DNA from: Bacteroidales bacterium
GTDB taxonomy: Bacteria; Bacteroidota; Bacteroidia; Bacteroidales; UBA932
Reading direction: 5' to 3'
Length of the DNA stretch: 64,000 nt
Assembly (NCBI GenBank): GCA_017630155.1
Contig: JAGBVU010000014.1
Coordinates: 22,217-86,216 of the forward strand
Position numbers and translations under genes: made by a program. Positions 53,573 through 62,387 of the stretch are shown here, piece after piece (position 1 is the stretch's first letter; the number at the start of each line of letters is the position of its first letter). A model generated the notes under the pieces. The model saw only the letters and a program-made list of their open reading frames with translations. It did not search any database and was not told the origin of the DNA.

Positions 53573-54409
53573 ATGACCAATCACGTTACTGCATTGTATT
53601 TCAGTCCGACGCTTACCACTAAGAAGGTAGTGACGACTATTGCCAAGGGTATTGCCGAGAGGTTGCATGTTTCTTATTCTGAGGTGGATATCACCACTCC
53701 TGCCCAGAGGGAGGCACAGCTGGCGTTTTCTGAAGGGGATCTCGTGGTGTTCGGTGCACCGGTGTATATTGGGAGGATGCCCAATCTTATCTCACCTTAC
53801 TTCAAAACGATAGCCGGCGGTGGAGCTTTGGGTCTCCCGGTGGCTGTCTATGGCAACAGGGCATATGATGACGGGCTGATAGAGCTGCGTGATATTATGG
53901 AGGCGGATGGTTTCCGACTGGTGGGGGCAGCTGCGTTTGTCGGAGAACATACATTTTCCCGCATTTTAGGTGGTGGGCGCCCTGATGGTGAGGACTTGGC
54001 TATTGCTGAGAAGTTCGCTTCCGAAATCGCCCAAAATCTATTGTTATCGGGGGCTGATGCAGCCGGAAGGGTAGAGGTGCCGGGTACGCCATATCCATAT
54101 TCCGGTTTCTATAAAGCTACAGATACTGCCAAAAAGAGTGTCGATATCCGCAAGGTGGTGCCCCAAACAGACCTGGACAAATGTGATGGCTGTGGAGCAT
54201 GTGCCCGGATGTGCGCCATGGGTGCTATCGACTTTTCGGACTGTACCCAAGTGGTCGGCAAGTGTATAAAGTGCGGTGCCTGCATCAAAAGATGTCCCCG
54301 TGGAGCCAAGTATTTTGACGACCCCCAGTACCTAAGTCACCTGGCACTGCTCGAAGAGAAATTTACCTCTCCCAGACGCGAACCTGAGCTGTTTTTCCCC
54401 TCAAAATAG
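53573..54409 (+). CDS. Flavodoxin-ferredoxin fusion (EFR1-type) protein
   Basis: A 278-residue protein. The N-terminal flavodoxin-like domain starts ALYFSPTLTTKKVV, with FGAPVYIGRMPNL and YGNRAYDD as loop motifs. The C-terminal domain has two 4Fe-4S motifs, CDGCGACARMC and CIKCGACIKRC, each with a distant fourth Cys. It should carry electrons in the cytoplasm. The ATG at 53573 follows AAAGAAAGAAC; an upstream in-frame extension would be translated from the hairpin element and is rejected. Lying next to bcd-etfBA, it could accept electrons from Bcd-EtfAB; this is inference. Confidence 0.88.
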   Translation: MTNHVTALYFSPTLTTKKVVTTIAKGIAERLHVSYSEVDITTPAQREAQLAFSEGDLVVFGAPVYIGRMPNLISPYFKTIAGGGALGLPVAVYGNRAYDDGLIELRDIMEADGFRLVGAAAFVGEHTFSRILGGGRPDGEDLAIAEKFASEIAQNLLLSGADAAGRVEVPGTPYPYSGFYKATDTAKKSVDIRKVVPQTDLDKCDGCGACARMCAMGAIDFSDCTQVVGKCIKCGACIKRCPRGAKYFDDPQYLSHLALLEEKFTSPRREPELFFPSK

Positions 54410-54510
54410 TGGTTAACATTTTTGTTATTGTGTGTAACTAAAATGTTTTAATTGCGGAATATCAGTTTTATATCAAATGAAGAAAGCTACGTGTGGAAAT
54501 TTGGGGGATT

Positions 54511-55065
54511 TTATAGCTTTTTGATCACTTTGCATGGATTTCCGACCGCTACGACATCAGATGGGATGTCTTTAGTCACCACTGAGCCGGCTCCGATAGT
54601 CACATTGTCTCCAATAGTGACACCTGGCAATATAGTAGTGCTACCACCTATCCATACATTATCTCCGATGGTGACAGGCTCGGCCCACTCCTGTCGGGTG
54701 TTCCTTTCGACAGGATCGGTACTATGACATGCTGTGTAGATGCTGACATTGGGTCCTATGAAACAGTCGTCTCCAATGATCACTCTGGCCTCGTCCAGCA
54801 CAGTGAAATGGAAATTGGCAAAAAAGCGTTTCCCAACACTTATCTGTTTTCCATAATCGCAGTAGAATGGCTGGTTGATTATAATATTATCGTCCCCAAT
54901 ATTGCCAAGCAAATCTTTAAGAATACCGAGTCTCCCTGAATTATCTGCAGGGGATAAGGCATTATATCGGTGTATCACCTCCTTGACACCATTCAACTCT
55001 TCGAGAAGCTCTCTATCTGTCGCCGAATAGACCATCCCGGCAAGCATCTTTTCTTTTTCTGTCAT
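54511..55065 (-). CDS. Maltose/galactoside O-acetyltransferase (LbH family)
   Basis: A 184-residue hexapeptide-repeat acetyltransferase. The N-terminal Mac domain reads MTEKEKMLAGMVYSATDREL. The left-handed beta-helix has VIIGDDCFIGPNVSIYTACH (with the catalytic His) and IGDNVWIGGSTTILPGVTIG. It transfers acetyl from acetyl-CoA to sugars. It is a lone gene facing the flavodoxin gene. Confidence 0.92.
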   Translation of the reverse strand: MTEKEKMLAGMVYSATDRELLEELNGVKEVIHRYNALSPADNSGRLGILKDLLGNIGDDNIIINQPFYCDYGKQISVGKRFFANFHFTVLDEARVIIGDDCFIGPNVSIYTACHSTDPVERNTRQEWAEPVTIGDNVWIGGSTTILPGVTIGDNVTIGAGSVVTKDIPSDVVAVGNPCKVIKKL

Positions 55066-55392
55066 TTTGTAGCGTTATTTGTGTGGAGGGGTAGCCTTTC
55101 TGGATTAACCTATCCCTATCGAGTGCTAAATTAGTGATTAGGGGGAGGAAAAGCAAATGAAAGGGTGGTGGGGCATATGGGTAGAGATCTTTAATGAGCA
55201 GTATGCATCGTGGTTATTGGGGATCACGGCAGATAATTGAGCGACGCAGTTGAAATCGTGCAGAATGGTGGCTTCATGGTGACATATGAGTGCAAAATTG
55301 TCAATTGTGTGCAACGACGCCAGTGAAATATACCAAAATTAATGCATCGATGCAATGAGACATATGTGTGGCGAAGGGTGAGCCGTGAATAG

Positions 55393-55556
55393 CGAAGGGA
55401 CTGGACGCGAAATCGGCTGTGGAGAGCATAAGATGTGCTTAGTCCCACCTTAAAAGTCTGGACTGGACGTGCTACCCCTGCTCAGAAGACTCTCTAGAGG
55501 GGATACAAGTGCTTAGTCCCTTCGCCGCGTCTGAAAAGTGCGGTAAAATGGACACG
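55393..55556. repeat. Structured repeat A, left of the small-ORF cassette
   Basis: CGAAGGGACT (55393-55402) pairs with AGTCCCTTCG (55515-55524). Between them GTGCTTAGTCCC occurs twice (55435-55446 and 55509-55520) and GGACTGGACG also twice, so the unit is internally duplicated. The tail 55531-55556 (CTGAAAAGTGCGGTAAAATG and six more bases) is identical to 56521-56546. The remaining gap 55066-55392 shows no gene. Confidence 0.6.
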
Positions 55557-55690
55557 AGAGATAGCCGAAGGTGTCGGATGTGACTGGGGATCCTGTATAC
55601 TAAGGTTTGGGCAGAATATCACCGCTCTCACGTTTACCTACTAAGCTTTGGTGATGTCGTCACGAAGAGATAGGTAACAAACTCTTTGAT

Positions 55691-56242
55691 ATGCTTACAT
55701 CGGAAGGTGCTATTAACCTTGGCGAGATTAATGTTAATGGTCTTAGATATAAAGCTGGAGTACCAAAAAGAGTAAAAGAATACAAGACAGTACAAATATT
55801 TGGTGGTATATGGATTGACTCTGAGGAAGAATATGCTAAATTTGTATCAGCAGTAAATATGTCTCCTTTTGAGGAGAATGGAGAAGGTATTGCTTATACT
55901 GATAATCATTTCTATGCTTATTATAGAAATATAGAAGGTGAACCTATACCTTACTATGATATTTATTTAAATGCTGAGCAAAGCCAAGAGGTTATAAAAC
56001 AAGTTAAAGAAGAGTTAAGAAATGGATCAAAGAATGAAAGAAATCAACTCTATATTGATAGGGCTACTAAACTCGTGGGGGATATCAACAGTAAGAATAA
56101 TGACTATAATGGCGACAATAACAGCGTTTCAAATTCAAGAAGAAATGATAAATTGGGTGGCTACATTTTCAGGAAAGGAAGATATGCTGACAGTCCAATC
56201 CTTTATGTCAAAACTTCACGAACTGACAGAATAGAAGAATAA
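55691..56242 (+). CDS. Unknown protein in a repeat-flanked cassette, possibly phage-derived
   Basis: An open frame of 183 codons. The first 110 residues look like a real protein (EGAINLGEINVNGLRYKAG, TVQIFGGIWIDSEEEYAKFV, YYDIYLNAEQSQEVIKQV). After about residue 112 the composition turns low-complexity (Asn/Arg/Lys/Asp-rich), while another frame becomes protein-like, so the true gene may end or be frameshifted there. The frame is open upstream to a stop at 55652 without another ATG, so the 5' end may be lost. The style recalls small accessory proteins of Bacteroidales phages. No family is recognised. Confidence 0.45.
   Translation: MLTSEGAINLGEINVNGLRYKAGVPKRVKEYKTVQIFGGIWIDSEEEYAKFVSAVNMSPFEENGEGIAYTDNHFYAYYRNIEGEPIPYYDIYLNAEQSQEVIKQVKEELRNGSKNERNQLYIDRATKLVGDINSKNNDYNGDNNSVSNSRRNDKLGGYIFRKGRYADSPILYVKTSRTDRIEE
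56022..56234 (+). CDS. Small ORF overlapping the cassette gene
   Basis: A 70-codon frame starting ATG at 56022 with a purine-rich AAGAGTTAAGAA before it. It encodes an alpha-helical protein (MDQRMKEINSILIGLLNSWG, IMATITAFQIQEEMINWV, then LTVQSFMSKLHELTE). It reads more like a natural protein than the frame it overlaps. It probably continues the cassette after the first gene. Function unknown. Confidence 0.4.
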   Translation: MDQRMKEINSILIGLLNSWGISTVRIMTIMATITAFQIQEEMINWVATFSGKEDMLTVQSFMSKLHELTE

Positions 56243-56350
56243 GATGTTAATTATTCATCGTTACAATACAATGATTCTATATATAAATTAGCTTCTTATG
56301 CAGCTTTAGAAGCATTGGATGAATCTAATTTAGTATATAGATTCTTATGA
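56243..56350 (+). pseudogene. Start-less coding remnant after the cassette ORF
   Basis: Directly after the stop of the 55691 frame, the same frame stays open to TGA at 56348 and reads protein-like (SSLQYNDSIYKLASYAALEA, then LDESNLVYRFL). It has no start codon. It could be the end of a third small gene or the original C-terminus of the first gene after a nonsense change. Confidence 0.3.
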
Positions 56351-56444
56351 TATGATACATCGTACTCCTATAACTTCACATGTATCGATGAACTAATTAA
56401 CGGTGTGCTCACTCGTAAGGGAAAAGGGAGGATGCTATATGTAA

Positions 56445-56546
56445 CGAAGGGATTGTGCGCACTGCTATGCCTCAGAAGCCACTCTAGCAAGGGTATATGC
56501 GCACAGTCCTTTCGCCACGACTGAAAAGTGCGGTAAAATGGACACG
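56445..56546. repeat. Structured repeat B, right of the small-ORF cassette
   Basis: CGAAGGGATTGTGCGC (56445-56460) pairs with GCGCACAGTCCTTTCG (56499-56514) over 16 bp with two G-U pairs. The 38-nt loop contains CCTCAGAAG and CACTCTAG, both shared with repeat A. The 26 bases at 56521-56546 are identical to 55531-55556, exactly 990 bases apart. Confidence 0.6.
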
Positions 56547-56608
56547 GGAATCATGAGTGTGAGGAATTAACATTGCGAAATTCGGGGAAACAAAGCTACT
56601 GATTGCGC

Positions 56609-56705
56609 CATTCGGGGGCGAAACAGCCCATTCTGCCCCGGGACACTACTTTTTGCAGCATTCGGGGGTGAAGCAGCCCATTCTGCCCCCGGGACAGTGT
56701 TTTTG
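56609..56705. repeat. Two tandem copies of a 47-50 base G/C-rich unit
   Basis: CATTCGGGGG, GAA, CAGCCCATTCTGCCCC, GGGACA and TTTTTG recur in order at 56609-56654 and 56659-56705. A decayed third copy (ATTCGGGGAAACAAAGC) starts near 56579. Each can fold GGGGG with CCCCC and ends in five T, so they may act as repeated terminators. No gene is seen in 56351-56845 apart from these elements. Confidence 0.65.
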
Positions 56706-56750
56706 TGAGTCAACTTTTTTCAGGGAATGACAATGTGGTGAAAAAATGAC

Positions 56751-56788
56751 AAATGGGCACAGATGTGATGGCTTCTGTGCCCATTTTT
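56751..56788. terminator. Bidirectional terminator downstream of kdsA
   Basis: AAATGGGCACAGA (56751-56763) pairs perfectly with TCTGTGCCCATTT (56774-56786). T-runs follow on both strands, so it can end the kdsA transcript and stop reading from the cassette side. Confidence 0.9.
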
Positions 56789-56845
56789 ATGGGTGGAGTC
56801 CTGCGATTAGCGCGGGACGGGGACGGTAAGTATGACAGTATCTTA

Positions 56846-57664
56846 TTAGAGTATCGCCTGACGGATGGGTAGGAGGGTCTTGATGAGGTTCTCCAGAAGG
56901 TCAAGACGGAGCATATTGGCACCATCTGATTTGGCTTGTGATGGGTCGGGATGAGTCTCCAGGAACAGGCCATCAGCTCCGACAGCGATAGATGCCTTGG
57001 CTATGGTAGAGATCATCTCCGGACGGCCACCGGTGACACCTGAACTCTGGTTTGGCTCCTGAAGCGAATGGGTGATATCCACCACGACAGGATAACCGAA
57101 TGACTGCATGGTAGGGATGCCACGGAAATCTATGATAAGATCGGAATAACCGAATTGTGTGCCGCGATCAGTGAGGATGATATTAGAGTTGCCGAAATGT
57201 TCCACTTTCTGGGCAGCAAACTTCATCGAATCTGGAGCAAGGAACTGTCCCTTCTTGATATTTACATACTTGCCTGTCTTGGCTGCAGCCTCCAAAAGCT
57301 CAGTCTGACGGCAAAGGAAAGCAGGAATCTGAAGAATGTCCACACCATAGGACGCGGCCAAGGCTGCCTCCTCGGGATTGTGAATATCTGTGATGATAGG
57401 GAGGTGAAACTCCTCTTTGATACCCTGAAGAATCTCCAGACCGGCTTGGTCACCTATACCTGTAAACGAATCTACACGTGAGCGGTTGGCTTTCCTGTAA
57501 GAGGCCTTGAATACATAAGGGATAGAGTATTTGTCGGCTATTTCAGCCACAGTAGATGCTATCTGACGACAGATATCTTTACCTTCTACAACACAAGGGC
57601 CGGCGAGTATAAAGAAATTGTCCTGATCGTAACTTTTCAAAAGAGGTAATTCCAATGCTTTCAT
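56846..57664 (-). CDS. kdsA: 3-deoxy-8-phosphooctulonate synthase
   Basis: A 272-residue TIM-barrel enzyme that joins PEP and arabinose 5-phosphate to KDO-8-P. Motifs include FILAGPCVVEGKDICRQIAS, FKASYRKANRSRVDSFTG, LPIITDIHNPEEA, IQIPAFLCRQTELL-like (here LQIPAFLCRQTELL) and GLFLETHPDPSQAKSDGANM. kdsC, its downstream phosphatase, is at 17108-17638. Confidence 0.97.
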   Translation of the reverse strand: MKALELPLLKSYDQDNFFILAGPCVVEGKDICRQIASTVAEIADKYSIPYVFKASYRKANRSRVDSFTGIGDQAGLEILQGIKEEFHLPIITDIHNPEEAALAASYGVDILQIPAFLCRQTELLEAAAKTGKYVNIKKGQFLAPDSMKFAAQKVEHFGNSNIILTDRGTQFGYSDLIIDFRGIPTMQSFGYPVVVDITHSLQEPNQSSGVTGGRPEMISTIAKASIAVGADGLFLETHPDPSQAKSDGANMLRLDLLENLIKTLLPIRQAIL

Positions 57665-57688
57665 ATCTGCAAAGTTAGTAAAAATGGG

Positions 57689-58975
57689 CTAGTACCCATA
57701 TTTTTTCCAATTCTTCTGGAGACGAGCGCGAATTTCGCGCTCTTTTGCATTGTCTCCCGGCTCATAGAATTTAGTTCCCGATTTCCCGTCAGGAAGGAAC
57801 TCCTGATCCACGAAATTCCCTTCATAAGAATGTGCATACTTGTAATCCTTGGCATATCCCAGCTCCTCCATAAGGGAGGTAGGGGCATTGCGCAGGTGGA
57901 GTGGGACAGGGGAGTTGTCCCCATTGTGAACCATTGCGAGAGCCTCATTTATAGCCATATATGCTGAATTGCTCTTAGGAGAGGTGGCCAGATAGATAGC
58001 GCACTCCGCAAGGGGAATACGAGCCTCTGGCATACCGATTTTATGGACTGTCTCAAAGGTGGCCTGGGCCAATAGAAGTGCATTCGGATTGGCAAGACCC
58101 ACATCCTCAGAGGCGAGAATCAGCATTCTGCGGGCAATGAAGAGGGGATCTTCTCCACCATCGAGCATCCTGGCCATCCAGTAAATGGCACCATTGGGGT
58201 CGGAGCCACGCATACTCTTGATAAATGCAGAGATGATATCGTAGTGCTGCTCGCCGTTCTTGTCATATATGGCAATGTTCTCCTGCAGACGCTCTGCCAC
58301 AAGTTTGTCTGTGATGACAAGTTTTTCTCCTTCAGATGTGTCTGATGTGATGATTTCCAAGATGTTAAGGAGCTTGCGGGCATCTCCGGACGAGTAGCGG
58401 AAGAGGGCATCTTTCTCAAGAACTTCGATATTTCGGGTCTTTAGAACAGGATCCTCAGCAAGAGCTCTGGTGAGCAATTTGTCGAGGTCCTTGACCCCAA
58501 GACTTTTGAGGACATATACCTGACAACGAGAGAGCAATGGGGTAATTACCTCAAAGGAAGGGTTTTCGGTGGTTGCACCGATAAGGGTTACAGTACCGGT
58601 CTCCACAGCGCCCAACAGGGCATCCTGCTGAGCTTTGGAGAAACGGTGAATCTCGTCGATAAACAGTATCGGTGAGCCTTTTGAGAAGATGGAATTGGAC
58701 TTGGCCTTCTCAAAAATCTCACGCATATCCTTGACACCCGAACTGATGGCCGACAGTGTATAGAACTCACGGTCCAGTTTGGTGGCGACAATCTGAGCCA
58801 ATGTGGTCTTTCCGACACCAGGAGGGCCCCAAAGGATGAAAGAGGAGATATTTCCTGTCTCCAACATCCTCCTTAGAATCGCTTTTTCTCCGATAAGATG
58901 TTCCTGACCGACATATTGGTCAAGATTTCTGGGACGCATCCTCTCGGGGAGAGGGATATTATTACTATTTAACAT
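57689..58975 (-). CDS. rarA: Replication-associated recombination ATPase RarA/MgsA
   Basis: A 428-residue clamp-loader-like AAA+ protein. Walker A is WGPPGVGKTTLAQIVA near residue 45, Walker B LFIDEIHRFSK, sensor LIGATTENPSFEV. The C-terminal tetramerisation part has AIYWMARMLDGGEDPLFIAR and LYLRNAPT-like elements (here LHLRNAPT). It acts at stalled forks. The ATG at 58975 is used; the upstream extension overlaps the GH9 gene. Confidence 0.95.
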   Translation of the reverse strand: MLNSNNIPLPERMRPRNLDQYVGQEHLIGEKAILRRMLETGNISSFILWGPPGVGKTTLAQIVATKLDREFYTLSAISSGVKDMREIFEKAKSNSIFSKGSPILFIDEIHRFSKAQQDALLGAVETGTVTLIGATTENPSFEVITPLLSRCQVYVLKSLGVKDLDKLLTRALAEDPVLKTRNIEVLEKDALFRYSSGDARKLLNILEIITSDTSEGEKLVITDKLVAERLQENIAIYDKNGEQHYDIISAFIKSMRGSDPNGAIYWMARMLDGGEDPLFIARRMLILASEDVGLANPNALLLAQATFETVHKIGMPEARIPLAECAIYLATSPKSNSAYMAINEALAMVHNGDNSPVPLHLRNAPTSLMEELGYAKDYKYAHSYEGNFVDQEFLPDGKSGTKFYEPGDNAKEREIRARLQKNWKKYGY

Positions 58976-58994
58976 AATATAAATTGTGTAACTT

Positions 58995-60803
58995 TTATCT
59001 CTTTTCAGCCTTGGCCTGTTTTGAGCCATCTTTTTGCATCGCTGACAAATAGTATGTCAGACAAGCTGTGCCATCCATTGTGGGCTCATTGGTCGAATAA
59101 TCGCCTATGGCGTCGTGATATACCATAAGGTCTGGCTGGTATCTGGCATAATCGTCGCCAGGTTTGTTGGGAATTCCATCCATGTTGACACCTTTCAGGT
59201 GTTTGAATATGTTGAAATATACAGGGCCATCGACAAGACCACCCACTGTGGTTCCTGCACCTGCATTAAGGTAAGATGAGTGCGGCTGGTCCGGATAATC
59301 TCCGTGGGCAGGAAGTTCGACTACCATACTTGTACCCCAAGGGTTACAGCCGAAGAGCCAGTCACGAAGGCTTGCCTCCATCTCTGCGTATGTATTGTCA
59401 CCGGTAAGTTCTCTGTAAAGGCGGCATTGGGTAAGCATCGCAGTGGTAAGGTTGTTTGAGCACCAGATATAAGGAATACCGTGCATATATGGGCTCTCAA
59501 GGGCCTTTTCGTATGTTCTGTGGATACCTGTGCGGAGGTTTCTGGCAAACTCCTTATGGACCCTCTCATTGCCCACTTTGGCCAAATGGTAGTGTCCCAT
59601 ATTCATAAATGGATACCATTGGTAGTGTCTGGCACTGTCGGCTCCCATCCAAGGGGTAACAGGCTCTCTGCGAGCGTATTCGATAGCCTGCTCGTAGTAA
59701 CTTCTATCGCCTGTGAACAGGTAGAGTTCCACTGCACCAAGCTCCATATCATCCACCCAGTTGTCCTCTTCGTAAATGTATGGGGATATCACAGAAGCGG
59801 TCTGGCAGTTGCCAGGTTTTTTCACACCTTCCTGATAAGCGGCATCAGCTTTTGATCCGATAAGCTGGGCAAATTTTGGGTAGAAAGGCTCAAGGATTCT
59901 GGAGCCCATTGCGAAACATGATGCAAATTTACCTGCGGTGCTTGCAACACCCATAGTGGCATTGATGAATTTACCTCTGATCTGTGGCTCTCCGCTGCAG
60001 AAATATACAGGTCTACCCTCTCCAGGACCATAGCCATAATCTACCATGCACTCATTTGGAAGGCGCATTCCGGCGTGGTCTCGGTCGTCGGCGATCTGAT
60101 TGTAGAGTTCACCCGGCTCAGGGTTCATCTTGTTGAGCCAGTCAAGTCCCCATTTGATCTCATCCACGATGTCAGGAATGCCGTTGGCACCTTTATGTCC
60201 GCGTGCATCGTACTCATCACCAAATGATTCGGGATTTTCCTGGTATGCAAACATCATCTGGTAGATGGCATTGGCAGATGTGGTGGTATATTGGAGGTAG
60301 TCGGTAGCGTCGTGCCATCCGCCAGTCACATCGATATGCTGACCTGTCTTGGTCGGGTGATAAAGGATATAGCCGTCGTGGGTATGGCAGCTGTCTGCAA
60401 TATGTGGGTTGTATCCGCAGCGCTGCTGACGCATATAGTTTAGCAGGAAGTCTGCTGTGCCGTCATATACAGAGGTGTTTATGGGAAAAACTGGTGATTT
60501 GGCACTCCCTGCCTGGAGATAATATTCTCCACTCTTTTCGAAATCTGAGAAATCGAGGCGGAAGGTGGATTGCATAGTGCCGTATTTACCTGTGGCTGAG
60601 ACTTTGTCAAATGTTTTAACCCTTTTGCCACTTTTAGCATCCACTATATCAAATTTTGAAATTTTGGCAGGCTCCTCGCTGATTAGAACCGCCACTTTTA
60701 TCGATTCTGGGAGATACCCCAATTGGTTAATCCTGATCCATTGGTCAGCCTTTGCTGCAAATGTGCAGAGCAACATTGCCAGTGATATGAACAGTTTTCT
60801 CAT
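58995..60803 (-). CDS. Exported glycoside hydrolase family 9 (endoglucanase-like)
   Basis: A 602-residue protein with a signal peptide (MRKLFISLAMLLCTFAAKA), an N-terminal Ig-like cellulase domain (IRINQLGYLPESIKVAVLI) and a GH9 (alpha/alpha)6 domain. The catalytic Asp pair is in GGWHDATDYLQYTTTSA near residue 175. Substrate-site His is in NPWGTSMV...HSSY, and the proton donor Glu in STNEPTMDGTA near the end. It should cut beta-1,4-glucan or related glycans in the periplasm or outside. An upstream start at 60854 is rejected because it lies before the signal peptide. Confidence 0.92.
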   Translation of the reverse strand: MRKLFISLAMLLCTFAAKADQWIRINQLGYLPESIKVAVLISEEPAKISKFDIVDAKSGKRVKTFDKVSATGKYGTMQSTFRLDFSDFEKSGEYYLQAGSAKSPVFPINTSVYDGTADFLLNYMRQQRCGYNPHIADSCHTHDGYILYHPTKTGQHIDVTGGWHDATDYLQYTTTSANAIYQMMFAYQENPESFGDEYDARGHKGANGIPDIVDEIKWGLDWLNKMNPEPGELYNQIADDRDHAGMRLPNECMVDYGYGPGEGRPVYFCSGEPQIRGKFINATMGVASTAGKFASCFAMGSRILEPFYPKFAQLIGSKADAAYQEGVKKPGNCQTASVISPYIYEEDNWVDDMELGAVELYLFTGDRSYYEQAIEYARREPVTPWMGADSARHYQWYPFMNMGHYHLAKVGNERVHKEFARNLRTGIHRTYEKALESPYMHGIPYIWCSNNLTTAMLTQCRLYRELTGDNTYAEMEASLRDWLFGCNPWGTSMVVELPAHGDYPDQPHSSYLNAGAGTTVGGLVDGPVYFNIFKHLKGVNMDGIPNKPGDDYARYQPDLMVYHDAIGDYSTNEPTMDGTACLTYYLSAMQKDGSKQAKAEKR

Positions 60804-60869
60804 AATGGTATATTTTAAGCCAAATATATGCATTATTTTGCTATTTTTGCTCAATTATTTCGAAGAACC

Positions 60870-62384
60870 ATGAGCAGAAAAGGAAAAGAAAAAATCGTAT
60901 TGCAGAATATAGAGATTGAATCCATTGCAGCTGAGGGCAATTCCCTCGCGAGGGTGGAAGGTAAAGTTCTTTTTGTCCCACTTTGCATCCCCGGTGATGT
61001 GGTGGATGTGAGGATTCACAGGAAAAAGAACGGTTATATGGAGGGTGTTGCCATCAATATGGTGAAGCCGTCCCCATTGCGCGTAGCGCCATTCTGCGAC
61101 CATTACGGAACCTGCGGAGGTTGCAAGTGGCAGATTCTGCCATACGAGCAGCAGCTCCAGTTCAAGCAGCAGCAGGTGGTGGACCAATTGACCCGCATCG
61201 GGCATCTGGAACTACCTGAGATTGAACCTATTCTCGGCTCTGAGAAGACTCGCGAATACCGCAACAAACTTGAGTTTACCTTCTCGGACCGCCGCTGGCT
61301 CTTCGAAGGGGAGAAGGCGGAGGATATATTCTCCCCCCCTACCCAGCTCGACCCTGCAGACTATCCCAACGGGTTCCCACGTCATCTTCGCCTTGGCTAC
61401 TCGAGCGTGAACAGCAAGCCTGAGGGATTCGGCCTCGGATTCCACATTGGCGGAGCATTTGACAAGGTGCTCAATATCAAGAAGTGCTACCTGCAGCCCG
61501 AGCCATCAAATGAAATACGCAATTTCGTCAGAGAATATGCAGTGGAGCACGGCCTGAGCTTCTTTAACCTCAGGGAGCAGGTGGGACTCCTCCGCACATT
61601 GGTCGTAAGGACCAATACCAAGGGGGATGTGATGGTGACCCTTGCCTGCACCTCGCTCGGAGAGGCGGCTCAAGGGGAAAAGGCCCCTATCCTATTGCTC
61701 CTGGATGCCATGCTCGAGCGTTTCCCTCAGATCAAATCGCTCCACTACGTCATAAATACCAAAGGCAATGACTCGTTCGGTGACCTGCCGGTAATCAACT
61801 ATGCTGGGGAGGATGCCATCTATGAGCAGATGGAGGACCTGAGCTTCAAAATTGGCCCGAAATCGTTCTATCAGACCAACTCCGAGCAGGCTTACCGCCT
61901 ATACAGCGTAGTAAGGGAATTTGCTGATTTGAAGGGTGATGAGAAGGTGTATGACCTATATACCGGCACCGGTACCATCGCGCAGTTCGTCTCGAAGAGG
62001 GCTGCCAGCGTGATAGGTATCGAGTATGTACCGGAGGCGATCGAAGATGCAAAGATCAATGCAGAGAACAACGGAATCACCAATTGCACCTTCTATGCAG
62101 GTGATATGAAAGATATCCTTACCAATGAATTCATTGCGCAGCACGGAGGGACCCCTGATGTAATCATCCTTGACCCGCCGAGGGCAGGAATCCACCCAGA
62201 TGTGGCACAGGTGATATTGGATGCTAACCCTGAAAAAATAGTATACGTAAGCTGCAATCCTGCCACTCAGGCACGCGATTTGTCGATATTGTCTCAGAAA
62301 TACAGAATAACCAGAGTCCGCCCGGTGGATATGTTCCCTCATACGGTCCATATCGAAAATGTGGTGGCATTAGTGAGAAAATAG
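60870..62384 (+). CDS. rlmD: 23S rRNA (uracil-C5)-methyltransferase RlmD/RumA-type
   Basis: A 504-residue SAM-dependent methyltransferase. An N-terminal TRAM domain (residues about 5-65) is followed by iron-sulfur cysteines in CDHYGTCGGCKWQ, an insertion, and the catalytic domain with VYDLYTGTGTIAQFVSK, LDPPRAGIHPDV and the nucleophile Cys in YVSCNPATQARDL. It makes m5U in 23S rRNA. The ATG at 60870 follows a TATTTTTG -7 box at 60842-60849. Confidence 0.92.
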   Translation: MSRKGKEKIVLQNIEIESIAAEGNSLARVEGKVLFVPLCIPGDVVDVRIHRKKNGYMEGVAINMVKPSPLRVAPFCDHYGTCGGCKWQILPYEQQLQFKQQQVVDQLTRIGHLELPEIEPILGSEKTREYRNKLEFTFSDRRWLFEGEKAEDIFSPPTQLDPADYPNGFPRHLRLGYSSVNSKPEGFGLGFHIGGAFDKVLNIKKCYLQPEPSNEIRNFVREYAVEHGLSFFNLREQVGLLRTLVVRTNTKGDVMVTLACTSLGEAAQGEKAPILLLLDAMLERFPQIKSLHYVINTKGNDSFGDLPVINYAGEDAIYEQMEDLSFKIGPKSFYQTNSEQAYRLYSVVREFADLKGDEKVYDLYTGTGTIAQFVSKRAASVIGIEYVPEAIEDAKINAENNGITNCTFYAGDMKDILTNEFIAQHGGTPDVIILDPPRAGIHPDVAQVILDANPEKIVYVSCNPATQARDLSILSQKYRITRVRPVDMFPHTVHIENVVALVRK

Positions 62385-62387
62385 AGT

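Noticed and set aside
55534..55545. AAGTGCGGT, the core of the Haemophilus DNA uptake sequence, in both structured repeats
   Set aside because: Only these two copies, both inside the same repeat unit, and all other features are of Bacteroidota type; a chance match is more likely than Pasteurellaceae DNA.
56574..56705. CRISPR-like array
   Set aside because: Units are directly adjacent without unique spacers, only 2-3 copies, and no cas genes are present.
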